This document shows positions 33,229 to 45,102 of a stretch of 64,000 bases of DNA, piece by piece. Source of the stretch: Ahaetulla prasina (lineage: Eukaryota > Chordata > Lepidosauria > Squamata > Colubridae). Position 1 is the first letter of the stretch. Each line of letters begins with the position of its first letter. Made by a program: the position numbers and the translations under genes. Where the stretch lies: contig NC_080542.1 in the NCBI RefSeq assembly GCF_028640845.1, forward strand, positions 130,098,580-130,162,579, given 5' to 3'. The notes beneath the pieces were generated by a model. The model was given only the letters and a program-made list of their open reading frames with translations. It was not told the DNA's origin and made no database searches.

Positions 33229-33690
33229 GCCCTTGACTTCTTCCTACGGGATCGTCTACTGCCATCGTCTATCTCCCAACGACCGGTGCGTTCTCACAGA
33301 GAGGGACTCCTTAGGGTGCTGTCAGCCAAGCAATGTCGACTGGCGGCCCCCAGGGGGAGGGCCTTCTCTGTGGGAGCTCCTACCCTGTGGAACGAACTTC
33401 CCCCTGGACTTCGACAATTACCTGACCTCAGGACCTTTCGCCGCGAACTTAAAACTTATTTATTCCGTCTTGCTGGACTGGCTTGAATTTTTAAAATTTT
33501 AAATTGATTTTATGGGTTTTTAAATTTCTGTTAATTTTATAGGGAGAATTTTATTTAAATGTGGCCAATTGAATATGTTTTTAAAGGGTTGTTCTTAGTA
33601 TTGTATGTGTAGTTTTTGTATTTTATTTTGGCTGTGCACCGCCCTGAGTCCTTCGGGAGAAGGGCGGTATACAAATTAAAATATTCATTC
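33229..33690 (+). pseudogene. L2/CR1-L3 LINE C-terminus and 3' end
   Basis: The piece at 33286-33486 is open and reads SHREGLLRVLSAKQCRLAAP, then AFSVGAPTLWNELPPGLRQL, then a short RRELKTYLFRLAGLA end, matching the C-terminus of the longer LINE at 42138-45102. The 3' UTR ends ACCGCCCTGAGTCCTTCGGG then AGAAGGGCGGTATACAAATT. Unlike the longer copy it keeps CGA/CGC arginine codons where the other has TGA. Confidence 0.9.
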
Positions 33691-35444
33691 ATTCATATTC
33701 ATTCCTTTTTTTTTCAATTTATAATGGCTGCCCAACTAATAGTTGTGACATGATTTACACGAAGTCCTCACTTTACCTCAGAGTCCTTACTTAATGACAG
33801 CAACTTGGAGTGTGTGAATTCCTGTCGCTAAACTGCATGTTCACATGACATTGCACTTTATGATTGCATTACTTAGCAATGCCAATTTGCATTCCAACTG
33901 TTCTCATAAGTTAGTTTTCGTGCTTAAAGTGGGACTAGAACTCACAGGCTCTTGGTTTCTAGGCCAACACCTTAACTATCACCAAATAGGATCTCAATTT
34001 TATTTTTTTTAAAGTTTTTAAAGTTAGCTTTATACTTCTTTCTGCCCAGAAATATTCAATAATGCGGTGTGAAAACAAGAAAAATCTTCAGGAAGTTAAA
34101 GCCTATAATTCAATAGGCTCACTTTGTCAGTTCACCACTGACAAAGCTGCACACAGACTCAGATCTTCTGGACAACTACAAATTAAGTCTTTCTTTCTTT
34201 CAATTTATGTGGCTATTCAATTCACAGTTGTGACTCTAGACAGCTGATATAGGATTCAAATCAAAGATATACACTGACTAATTTAGAAATACAATTTGTC
34301 AAATACCCATTAAAAACAGAAGTGTTATTTAAATAATCTTCAATATATACTGATGGCTTCAGGATTTTTATTTCTAATTACACAATCAAAATTTATTTTT
34401 CAATGCTCTCCATTCCTATTTCAATATATATATTTCTTTCATTTAGCTAAATTTAAATATAGAGAATAATTCTAAAATATGTAGTCCTAAAAGTAATTTG
34501 AAATCAATATATGTCAAGTTGCCTGTTTTTTCCCTTCCCCCAGGTCCTTCAGTTTGTTTGAAGGGATACTAAAATGGACGGTTTTAAGATTACACAATAC
34601 CATTTATGATTCATTTTAGTAACTAAATTTTTTAATAAAAAAATCTTGGATTAAAACAAGTGGCAAACATTTTAATACAATTTAAACTGAATTATGAACA
34701 CTGCCTTTTCCTTTCTGTCTTCCTCATGACATTTTCCCTCATTATTTGCAGCAGTGTCATTGTACAAGTTATAAATCAAATGAAAAATCTTTGCGATTAC
34801 TAAAACACTTGATTAAAGGTTTTAGCCATAGGGAGAACTAAAGATAAAAGATGTTCAGCTTTTATATACTTGAAGACTCTGACATCTCTTTCTCATATGA
34901 AGTTAGGGAAGTGAACAGAGTAAGCACTGAGTAGTTTCCATCTTGGTTCACAATAAGGAAGAAAGCCTTGTTTTTAAATTACCTCTTTGAAATTTTCTAA
35001 ACTACTTTTAAATTTTTCAGTTAACGACCTATGACATTTGGCACATCGTTTTGTCCTCATCCATCCATGTTCTACAACACTGAAGTATGTTGGACAATAT
35101 GCAAGATTAAAAGTTACTTTCTATAGGTCCAGTGAGATAATTTAGCAACATCTAACTTGCTAAAAATATCTTTAAAGAATAGAAATTAAATCCATTCCTG
35201 CTCTATTATCTAGTATATCTAATGATACTGTCATGAATTAATATATGATTTCATCACTTTAAAAATGTTATGTCTTTGCTTCTTTTTCTCTTTTTTGATT
35301 CTTTCATTTTATTTTTCTGATAAACAAATAATTTTGCAACGGCAATTTTATGTGCATATTAACATACTTAAACAATATTTGACAAAAATAGGTAAGTGAT
35401 ATGAATCCCTATTGGCTAAAACTTAAGAGAATAATAGTTTGGGG
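33691..35444. other. Intronic DNA with a MITE fragment
   Basis: At 33757-33925 CGAAGTCCTCACTTTACCTC and ACTTAATGACAGCAACTTGG resemble the long TA-MITE relative at 30096 without its right end. The remainder is AT-rich unique sequence. Confidence 0.45.
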
Positions 35445-35997
35445 CAGGGGTGAAATGCTCCCGGTTCGGTATCTGGTATCCTGATCTGGTAATGATGGTG
35501 GCGGGTGGTTCGGAAAACCGGTAGCAAAAATCTCTGCCCCTCCCCGGTGCCCAGCTGAGCTGCGCGATCATTAGAGTTTTTTTTAAAAAAAATTTAAAAG
35601 CATTTTTTCTTTGGCTGAAAAAATGTTTTTAAAAGTTAAAAAAAAGCCTCTGATGATCACGTGGCTCAGCTGGGATCATCAGAGGCTTTTAAAAGCATTT
35701 TTTTTACAAATTCTTCGGCCGAAGAGGTTGTAAAAAAAAAATGCTTTTAAAAGCCTCTGATGATCAGGCAACTCAGCTGCGATTGCCAGAGGAGTCTTTT
35801 AAAACCATTTTTTCTACAACCTCTTCAGCCTCCCAGCTGAGTTGCCTGATTGTCAGAGGCTTTTTTTTTCTTTTTAAAGGGAAAAAATGCTTTTAAAAGT
35901 TTTTTAAAAAGTTAGCCATGCCCACCCAGTCACATTACCCCCCCTCACCAAGCCACACCCACAGAACCGGTAGTAAAAAATTTACATTTCACCCCTG
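35445..35997. mobile_element. hAT-A element, 553 bp, palindrome-rich
   Basis: Perfect 13-bp terminal inverted repeats CAGGGGTGAAATG (35445-35457) and CATTTCACCCCTG (35985-35997). Flanks GTTTGGGG and GTTGGGGG match at 7 of 8 bases. The centre (35642-35862) is built from repeated GCCTCTGATGATC and CAGCTGAG units in both orientations. No transposase is encoded. This copy defines the family to which 5912, 26027 and 48521 belong. Confidence 0.88.
35642..35862. repeat. Nested inverted repeats
   Basis: Hairpin 1 has 17-bp perfect arms (35642-35658 and 35674-35690). Hairpin 2 is a palindrome of about 90 bp centred on TTCGGCCGAA near 35718. Hairpin 3 pairs GCAACTCAGCTG near 35768-35779 with CAGCTGAGTTGC near 35834-35845. 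Competing folds suggest a cruciform-prone block. Confidence 0.85.
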
Positions 35998-38935
35998 GTT
36001 GGGGGTCTTCAGAAATAAACTAAGACAAGATGTACATCTCTTCCTACTTGGATACGATGGCTGATATCGAAGTAAATACCAGGCTACAGAGGATGATAAA
36101 TTATCAGACATTTAATAGATACTTGGTCCAACTTCTACCCTGGAAAAAAATAGCCACTTTGCAATTTTTAAAGTTTAAGTGTTTTACCTCCCATTCTAAA
36201 GGAGTTATCCTTGGTCAGCTAAAATCAGCCAGACTGAAGTCCATTAAGTCCTATTTTGCATTGACATTGATTATTCAGAGACAGACATACTCCTAATTGT
36301 TTCTTGGCTTCCTATGTACCTGCCAACTTTTCCCAAACTATCTGAAGATAATCTATGAACAAGTATCCTCTATGTATACAGTTGCTCTACAAAGTGGGCA
36401 GAGTTCCTATTAAAGAATGAAGGCAGCAACTAAACCATATAAATTCACTATAGACCTCCCCTATCTATCTATTATTCAGTTGACATTCTTTTATAAATTG
36501 TATCTTGGTTTTCACTACGTGTATGGGTTTTTGTTTTGGTCTTGCAAAAATGTTTTTATTTAAAACCCTCAGTTAACTATTAATCATTTTCAACAAGAGT
36601 TGTTAGGCTGATCGTTTAAAGGCTGTTAGGCTATAGGTGCCAAGATCGTTAAAAAGCTTGGCTGGTTAAAAATAATGACAATGTCCACTATCTGTCCCAG
36701 AATAACACAAAGCAAAACGATCTTCAGAACATTCTGGAAAAATAAAAGGATAACATCAACATTAAACTTCCAAAATGTATTTTTTGCCACTACCACAGAA
36801 ATGTAAGTGATCAGTTAGTATAAATGGTGTAAGAAAAAATCAGGCAATTGATAGCCTTCTATATTGTCAGATTAAAATAAATGAAATCAAAGGATAAACT
36901 GAATTAAATCGTAAAGGGACACATTGTTTTCTGAAATGGGTGAATTCCTTTCATACAAAACCAATACACTTTCTTTAATATTTTGATAAATAAGTTTTCT
37001 TTATGCCATTTTTTCTGCCCAGCATTTAGTTGCTTGGAGTCAGTCATTTTAGACTGGTGGTTTCTGCCGGAATTTTATTTAAATTACCTAAGCACTGATT
37101 CCTAATCTTTATGCCTCAAGGCAGATATGAAAGTTATGTCTTCAATACTAAAGTCACTATGTTGAATAAATTTGCAATCTTTGCTGAATTCAATTTATTA
37201 AAGCCTAAACCAAATGACAGTTGATTTTTGCAGCTAAAATCTGGTGGTTCTACAGTCAAGAGGCACTGAGAATTCAGAATTACTGTTATTGGTGAAAAGG
37301 AACTATTTTATATTGAGACTTGACTGGACAAGTCAGACAATAGCTATTCTGTTATCTTATAGTTGCAAAAAAGTTATTATTGGCCAGCTATACTAGAAGA
37401 TCATCAGAGAAGAAGAGCAATGGACATTTCTAAAGTGTTATCTAGTATACACAAAATTTGGTGCCTGCAGATATGCTAAGATTACAATCTAAAAATCATA
37501 AATTTATTTTCTAAGGACTCCATTAAACTGAACCTGCTCCATCAGACATGAAGTTCAATTTATAACGATCATCATGATTGTACTGTTTCCAGAACACAAA
37601 ACACATTTCTTTGTAAGGGAATACAGAGTTAAACTGACCACTGATATATCTTGACCACTGCATTTTTAAAGACTTTTTAAAAATCACATCCTTATTATTT
37701 CTCAACCTTGTCGCCTTTAAGATGACTGAACGCCCACAATTTCTCAGTCACTGAGAAACTTTCTCCTCTGACAATTTAATAATGGATAAGAAAACATTTC
37801 TAAATTGACAACCTTAAAGAGCATGTCTTAAAAGTATTGTTGAAATGAATCAGGAAAAGGTTTTCCAAAATTTCAAGAGCAAGATTTTCTCAGGACTTTA
37901 TGAAAAGACTACTTGCTCTCTTCTCTCTTCCAAAGCATAGGCATTATGGTTTTACTACAGATCTATCTCCAGTCTATGTCCTACCAGGTAATTAAAATGC
38001 TTTATTTTTCAGCACGTTACTGAGCCCCCCCCCAAAATACATTTTGATATGAAAATGGGTGGGCGTTTGGTAAAAAGAGTGCCACTTAAATCAGGAATAT
38101 TATGGTTGGAATGTTTTAACGATAGATAGATAAGTTGACAAAATAAAAATAAAAAAACACCAAACAGCAGGTTGAAATATTATTAACATTTAGATTTTTT
38201 TTAAAATCAAAGAAATAACTAAATCCCAATTGAAATACTATGAAAACCATGAACATGCTTGTACAAAGCAATAAATAAATTGTATATATTAAGCATGTAT
38301 ACGCCAGATGCTGGAATCTAATCACCCAATTTTTGCAACTATTAAGAACTCTAATGTGGCTCTTGGTAAACATAATGAATATACACTTGGTGTATACTTG
38401 TGAAAGTATCAATGTGTTTAAGAGCTAATAGCCACAGATTAGAGTCAAGGTTCCCATGAGATTTTTGGGTTTTTTTCAGAACAGATGGCGAAAAATGAGG
38501 ATGAAGGAACCATTTTGCAGGAAATATTCATTGTTCAGTCAGAGAATGTTATCTTAGTTTTATTTAAGCAACACAGTGTTGAGTGCTATAATTTAGAGCA
38601 AAGCAGTTTCCCCCCTTCAAATCTATAAATAACAGAAGCTAATAATATGGCCAGAAATTCAGTACTTATTGTATATCTCTATTTGGTTAGTACTAATGTG
38701 AATAATAACTTACAATGGAATTTTTCCCGAGCCGCATCTTTACTAAAATATTACAGTTTCACCTTAACAGTACACTAACATTCAGCGCGGACTGCCAGGT
38801 TCTATATGTAAATAGTCAGATTATGATGTTCTAATGGTTTTGCTGTTAAGCCAGCCTTTCAGAGAGACAGCTAGGTTGACTTTTTATATTAAAAAACACA
38901 CTTCACCATTCAGATAACTTTTTTCCCCTCAGAAA
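35998..38935. other. Intronic DNA, nothing recognised
   Basis: AT-rich unique sequence. The 88-codon frame at 36030-36296 has no domain or usable splice sites. Confidence 0.55.
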
Positions 38936-38937
38936 TA

Positions 38938-39304
38938 CAGGTAGTTGTTGACTTACAACAGTTCATTTAATGTCCAAAGTTACGTCATTTAAAAATGACT
39001 TCTGACTGTTTTTCACATACAACCATTGTGTCATCCCCATGGTCAGGATATTTGGCAACTGGTTAATGGCAGTTGCCATGTCTCAGAGTCATGTGTGACC
39101 CCCTTTTGTGATCTTCCGACAAGCAAAATCAATGGGGAAGCCAGATTCACTTAACAACAGTATTACTAATTTAATAATTGCAGTGATTTATTTAACAACT
39201 GTGGCAAGAAATGTTGTAAAATAGGGCAAAACTCACTTAACAAATGTCTCGCTTAACAATATAAAATTTGGGCTCAATTGTGGCCGTAAATCGAGGACTA
39301 CCCT
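38938..39304 (+). mobile_element. TA-flanked MITE, near full length
   Basis: TA|CAGGTAGTTGTTGACTTACA at the left; CGTAAATCGAGGACTACCCT|TA at the right. Contains GACAAGCAAAATCAATGGGG and TTAACAACTGTGGCAAGAAA in family order. Confidence 0.75.
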
Positions 39305-41469
39305 TACAAGCAAACAGAAGAGGCTAAGAAGCCAGTTCCAAAGCATATTTTTAAGGAAAGTTTATGCAGCCAATCTGCATTTTTGAGAATAATTGTATGA
39401 ATGAAATTAAATTAGACAGGATGCTAGGGTTTGAAGATGGAGGTCTTACTTGCAAAGGCTCCTCTGTATAGTTTTCATATGGCAATCATACAAAAGTTGC
39501 ATTCGGATATGATATTCCGTTCTGCATATTAAATTGAAGGATTATTCACAGGTTCCCTATCTAGGTCATCCTATTATTTTAAATTATAAGGAACTCCTTT
39601 TAATTCAATACAATCTTTCCAACTCAATGGTGTCAGCAGCTGTCTTTCAAGATTTCTAATCAAAGCTGATGATAACCATCCCTAGCAACAGATTGTAGCT
39701 TCCCCAATGAGTAATTACACAAAAAATGTGTTCACTTTTACCTTAGAATTCTTGGTACATTTTATAATCTTAACATCTCCATATCTAGCAAAGTGACTGA
39801 TGGATTTTATAATTTAGTCAATACTCTTAATATATTTAATAAGCAAATGTCAACCTCTATGTTCTACAAAAGTGAGCTGCAAACTATATGATAAAAACAA
39901 ATATAAAGTTTTGTTTCATGCTCTACCAATCTGGGTTAAGGTTTCATTTTTAAAAAATAAAAAGGATAGATTATAAAAAAAATTAAATTATATGAAAAAA
40001 TAGCTCAGAAAAGCACAAAGTAAAAAATAATGGGTCAAATACACAGTAATTTATCAGAAGCCGTCCAAAAACTCAGAAGGACTGATGCAGACCAAGTCGA
40101 ATGTTATCTAGTAGAATAATAAAATACATGAAAAACTTTGTGTTTAAAATGATCCTGTTATTATTATTTTTTTAATAAAAACAGTACAATTTGAACAGGA
40201 CTGATTTGTATTCCTTGAACTTCTAGTAGTGGTAAGTTATAAATCAAAGTAACAATAAATAATATTTTAACCAGTGCAACCGACATTGCCTTTTATTATA
40301 ATCTGGATCCTAGGTTACTCATGACAGCAGAATTCCAAATTTAGTTAGATTTCTATCTTCTTAACTTCTTCTCATCAAGAACTGATACATTTTCAGTAAG
40401 GCCATTGTTCAATTTATTTATGCAATGAAATCTGCACATTTAAATATTCTGTTCTTCAATTAAAAGAGGACTCAAAATGGCTGTGGAAATGGAAACAAAT
40501 TTCACAGAAATTGTTTAGAGTTAACTAAATGTGGCTTCAGTAAGCAAACGCTTATGCAAAGATTTGTGTTGATATCCAATCAAGAAGCCCCTTGGATTCT
40601 CAACATAAACCATTATGACTGTATTTTTTTAAAAAAAATAAACACCTCCCACATTCTGTAAACATCCAATGGCAGTGATAATTAAAAGCAGCAGTTTGAA
40701 ACGATGCAATTATGCACCCAGTTTAAATAAGCCAACAAGTTGTTACTGTAAAAAATGTGTCTACAAATCAAATGCAGAGATGATGAAAAAGAACATCTAT
40801 GCCAATTCTTAAACAATCTTTTGAAAGCACAATGGTGGCAAATTGAGATAATGGGCCGATTAATTAGAGAATTGAGAAAAACAGGTTTCCATATTCTGAA
40901 GTGATCAGGAGCTCTTCAAAATATGTAATGGCCATTTTATATGAGTAGGTAATCACATGGAGAATCAGACATGGAATTTAATTTTCTGGTGATTACCTTA
41001 AGTCTCAAAACATTAATGGGAACTTATGTATCCTTTCAATTCTAGCTAAAGTACAGATTTCAATTATTTCTTCAGTAACAATAAATTGGAGAGAAGCAGT
41101 ATTTGTATGCAGAAGACTTTAAAGTTCAAACTCAGAAATTTCTAGGTAAATCTGGAAAAATTCCTAAAGAACTGCTGAACTAGTTCTTCTGGACAAAAGT
41201 TCTGACTTATTTAAGTGTTCTCCAATCATAATTTTTAAATTATGAAAGCTTATTTTAGTCCTTGATTAATGACTATTAATTCAGTGATCATTCTAGTAAA
41301 AGTATGGTGATGTCGAAAAAAATGGTACTTATGCCTGCTGCCTGGCTGTCTCCATGGTCATGTGATCAAAATGAAGACATCTGCACTTACAACTGCAAGG
41401 TCAATTCAACTACTCCTCACCATCTGTCTGTCCTTTTGGCTAGCTTGCATTACTTCATTTTCTAGACTG
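39305..41469. other. Intronic DNA with a MITE fragment
   Basis: About 41255-41400 has TAGTCCTTGATTAATGACTA and CTCCATGGTCATGTGATCAA, a decayed MITE piece. The rest is AT-rich unique sequence. Confidence 0.5.
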
Positions 41470-41842
41470 AATGCCCAAAGCACATGTGAGCACTTGAAAC
41501 CCCAAAATGCCATGCCTGCATGTGCCCCACCCTCCACTTGTGTGTGCGGCCCCCACATATGTGCCCACTGTGCATGAACATGTGGGCCCCCATGTATGTG
41601 CACGTGGGCCCACACGCATGCATGCACTGGGTCCACATGCATGCATGCGTAGGGCCCACAAGCATGCACACACGGGCCCCCCACATGTCTCATGCATGCA
41701 CGGCAGACACTCAAAGACCAGCTGGGTGGTGGGAGGTATGTGTGCATGCACTGCGGAGCTGAACTGGGGTGATGGCTTGTGTGCCCACAGAGAGGGCACT
41801 GTATCCCACCTCTGGCAGGTGTGCCATAGGTTAGCCATCACG
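41470..41842. mobile_element. hAT-C element, 5' end lost
   Basis: Right end GTGTGCCATAGGTTAGCCAT then CACG, preceded by CACAGAGAGGGCACTGTATC, matches the family at 3662 and 30661. The left terminus is not recognisable. The interior has CATGCATGCAT-type alternating runs at about 41585-41700. Confidence 0.65.
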
Positions 41843-42137
41843 GCCCTAATCTGTACGTACCACATTGATAATCTTTGTCCTACAGTTTAAAACCTCATAC
41901 AACATTTCGAATTTTAAAGATTATTAAATAAATATAATCCTTTATGAATTATTATTAGACAGTTAATTAGAATTTCCACTCATGACCTCCCACTCTTATA
42001 CACTGTATTAATAATCAAAGCATTCCCAAGAGATGAATGTGTACCATTATACATCAATCAAAATGTATCAAGTATTTGTACAGAAGACTATTTGACAACA
42101 TAGTCTTGGTAAATAAAGTCCCCCCCCCTTATTTTCG
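41843..42137. other. Intronic DNA
   Basis: Nothing recognised. A C run at 42121-42128 precedes the LINE. Confidence 0.5.
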
Positions 42138-42166
42138 ATCTTATACAAGAAGGGGGTGCGGACCTG

Positions 42167-43038
42167 ATGGGCCTCTCGGAGATCTGGTTGGGCACGGAAG
42201 GGGGGGTGCCCCTTGTGGAAATGTGCTCACCGGGGTTCCGTGCATTCCATCAGCCGAGGGCCCAGGGTAGGGGTGGGGTGGTGGTGGTTATTATTAACGA
42301 AGGTCTGGAACTGAGGGAGGTCACTGTACCAAAGATAGCCGGATGTGAGTCCCTCTTTGTGAAGTGGGGTCAGGGAATACAGGTGGGCTTGCTGATTAGG
42401 TACCTGGCTCCTTGCTGCGTGACAGCAGCCCTGCCTGAGCTGCTGGATGTGATAGCCGGGATGGCGGTTGATACCCCCAGACTTATGGTTATGGGGGATT
42501 TCAACCTACCGTCGGTCGGTGAAACATCAGCGACAGCTCGGGTGTTCATGGCTTCCATGACAGCCTTGGACCTGACCCAGTTAGTTAATGGTCCCACTCA
42601 CAACGGGGAAACACTCTGGATTTGATTTTTGTCTCTGGACAGTGGTTGAATGATCTAGAATTAGGGGATTTAGTCATCAAACCCCTGTCATGGTCAGATC
42701 ATTCGCTCCTTCTACTCGACTTCCAAACTGCCAACCCACACCGCAGGGAGATGGGGCCGATTTGTTGGTTCCGTCCCAGGGGCCTGATGGACCCGGAGAG
42801 GTTTCTGATGGAGCTTGGGCCATTTCCTGAGGATCTAGCTCACGGCTCATCTGAAGAACTAGTGGCTGCCTGGGAAATGGCGGTGGCAGGGGCTTTGGAC
42901 TGCGTCGTGCCTTTGCGGCCTCTGACCCAGTGCCGTTCTCGACTGGCTCCTTGGTATTCTGAGGAGCTGAGAGAGATGAAGCGCCGGAAAAGACGCCTAG
43001 AGAATGGTTGGAGGACTAGTCGTTCTGAATCCAACTGA
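42167..43038 (+). pseudogene. LINE ORF2, apurinic-type endonuclease part
   Basis: APE-family endonuclease that nicks target DNA for target-primed reverse transcription. Landmarks in order: LSEIWLG near 42172, VVVIINEG near 42282, MGDFNLPS near 42493-42516 (the GDFN catalytic motif) and SWSDHSLLLLDF near 42688-42723 (the SDH motif with the catalytic histidine). The domain is complete from about the second strand on. A frameshift near 42615 splits it (left frame stops in GETLWI; right frame starts in the following LIFVSGQW), and another near 43040 separates it from the RT. Confidence 0.9.
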
Positions 43039-43069
43039 ACACTAGTAAGGTCCCATATTCATACCTATA

Positions 43070-44518
43070 GTGACGATAAGAACGGCAAAACGTGAGTATT
43101 TTTCCGCTCTTATTGCATTGACAGATAACCGCCCAGCCACCCTGTGTAGGGTAACCCGCTCCTTCTTCCATCAGGGAGCACAGGAGGACTCCTTGCAAGG
43201 GCGTGCTGAGGATTTTGGACAATATCTGCAGGATAAAGTCACTCAGATCTGGGATGGTCTGGACTCGGATTGGGTAGATTGGGGCAAGATGGCGGAGGCT
43301 GGTCTTGATGTTTCCATCTGGGATGAGTTCGATACTGTGGCTCCTGAGGACATGGACAGGATACTGGGGACGCTGAATGCGACCACATGTTTATTGGACC
43401 CGTGTCCCTCCTGGCTGGTGCTGGCCACCCTGGAGGTTACACAAGGCTGGCTTCAGGGAATTGTCAACACTTCTTTGATGGAAGGTGTCTTCCCTACCAC
43501 CTTGAAAGAGGCGGTGGTGAGGCCCCTCCTCAAGAAGCCCTCCCTGGATCCAGCCATTTTAGCAAACTATCGTCCTGTCTCCAACCTTCGTTTTGTGGCA
43601 AAGGTTGTTGAGAGTGTGGTGGCGCGACAGCTCCCCCAGTACCTGGATGAAACTGTCTATCTTGACCCGTTCCAATCCGGCTTTCAGCCTGGGTACAGCA
43701 CGGAGACAGCACTGGTTGCGTTGGTAGATGATCTCTGGAGGGCTCGGGACATGGGTTGTTCCTCTGCCCTGGTCCTATTAGATCTCTCAGCGGCTTTTGA
43801 TACCATCGACCATGGTATCTTGCTGCGATGGCTGGAGGGTTTAGGAGTGGGGGGCACCATTTTCTGGTGGTTCTCCTCCTCTCTTTCTGACAGGTTGCAG
43901 ACGGTGTTGGCAGGAGGGCAAAGATCAGCCGCGAGGCGCCTCATGTGTGGGGTGCCACAGGGGTTGGTTCTCTTGCCTCTTCTGTTCAACATCTACATGA
44001 AGCAGCTAGGTGAGATCATCCGTGGTTTTGGGGTGCGATGTCATCTGTATGCTGATGATACTCAGCTGTACATTTCCACCCCTAACCACCCCAACAAGGC
44101 CGTTGAAGTGATGTCCCGGTGTCTGGAGGCCATGCGGGTCTGGATGGGGAAGAACAGGCTTCGACTCAACTCTTTCAAGACTGAGTGGCTGTGGATGCCG
44201 CCACCCCGGTACAGCCAGCTGACTCCATCGCTGACTGTTGGGGGTGAGTCATTGGCCCCCATGGAGTGGGTTTGCAATTTAGGCGTCCTCATGGATGTAC
44301 GGCTGTCCTTAGAAGAGCATATGATGGCCGTCGCCAGGGGAGCTTTTTATCAGGTTCGCCTGATACGCCAGTTGCGTCCCTTTCTAGACCGGGATGCCTT
44401 GTGCAAGGTCACTCACACCCTCGTCACTTCCCGCCTGGACTACTGTAACGCTCTCTACATGGGGCTCCCCTTGAAGAGCACCCAGAGGCTCCAACTGGTC
44501 CAGAATGCGGCTGCATGA
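43070..44518 (+). pseudogene. LINE ORF2, reverse transcriptase
   Basis: A 482-codon open stretch with a full RT domain. Motifs in order: NYRPVSNL near 43568, PFQSGFQPGYSTETAL near 43669-43716, LLDLSAAFDTIDHGI near 43773-43817 (block A), CGVPQGLVLLPLLFNIY near 43946-43996 (block B) and HLYADDTQLY near 44043-44072 (block C, catalytic YADD intact). The YADD box and the L2-like spacing place it in the L2/CR1-L3 group. The stop at 44516-44518 is a TGA where AAARV is expected, that is CGA to TGA. The intact RT core in a copy with few other lesions suggests moderate age. Confidence 0.93.
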
Positions 44519-44900
44519 GTAATAGAGGGAGTAACTTGAGGCTCCCATGTAACACCTCTCCTGCGCAAGTTGCACTGGCTTCCGGTGGTCTTCCAGGTCC
44601 AATTCAAGGTGTTGGTTACTACCTTTAAAGCGCTCCATGGCATAGGACTGGGTTATTTACGGGACCGCCTGCTGCTACCAATAGCCTCCCACTGACCTGT
44701 GCGCTCCCATAGGGAAGGTCTCCTCAGGGTGCCGTCAGTCAAACAATCTCGACTGGTGACTCCCAGGGGGAGGGCCTTCTCTGTGGGGGCTCCTGCCCTC
44801 TGGAATGAGCTGCCTCCGGGGATACATCAACTCCCTGACCTCCGGACCCTTTGACGCGAGCTAAAGACCTTTTTGTTTCATTGCGTGGGGCTGGCTTAAT
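44519..44900 (+). pseudogene. LINE ORF2, C-terminal part
   Basis: Continues in the RT frame through LHWLPVVFQVQFKVLV, SHREGLLRVPSVKQSRLV and LWNELPPG to the natural stop after HCVGLA. Three in-frame TGA codons (near 44537, 44694 and 44852) interrupt it, each at a position where CGA (Arg) is expected from the copy at 33229 or the family pattern. Confidence 0.9.
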
Positions 44901-45056
44901 GTAGTTTTAATGTGGGTTTTATTATAGTTTTAGTCTGTTTCAGCCTAATTGAATTAGCTTTTTAAAATGTTTTTAAATTTTTGTGAAATCTGTTTTTATT
45001 TGGCTGTAAACCGCCCTGAGTCCTTCGGGAGAAGGCCGGTATATAAATTAAATTAA

Positions 45057-45102
45057 ATAAACAAACAAACAAACAAACAAACAAACAAACAAACAAACAA
45101 AC
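45057..45102. repeat. (AAAC)n LINE tail
   Basis: About eleven AAAC units forming the 3' tail of the LINE, following TATAAATTAAATTAAATAAA. Confidence 0.95.

Larger units (their letters stand above)
42138..45102 (+). mobile_element. L2/CR1-L3-clade LINE, 5'-truncated, 2.96 kb
   Basis: A non-LTR retrotransposon holding most of ORF2 (endonuclease, RT, C-terminus), a 3' UTR with the CCGCCCTGAGTCCTTCGGGA hairpin, and an (AAAC)n tail at 45057-45102. ORF1 and the start of the endonuclease are missing. GC content and CpG use are clearly higher than in the flanks, fitting a relatively young insertion. Confidence 0.93.

Noticed and set aside
36030..36296. 88-codon frame
   Set aside because: No domain, no splice sites in phase, ordinary intronic composition.
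43070..44518. 482-codon open frame as a host gene
   Set aside because: It carries LINE RT motifs (AFDTID, YADD) and is followed by a LINE 3' UTR and tail.
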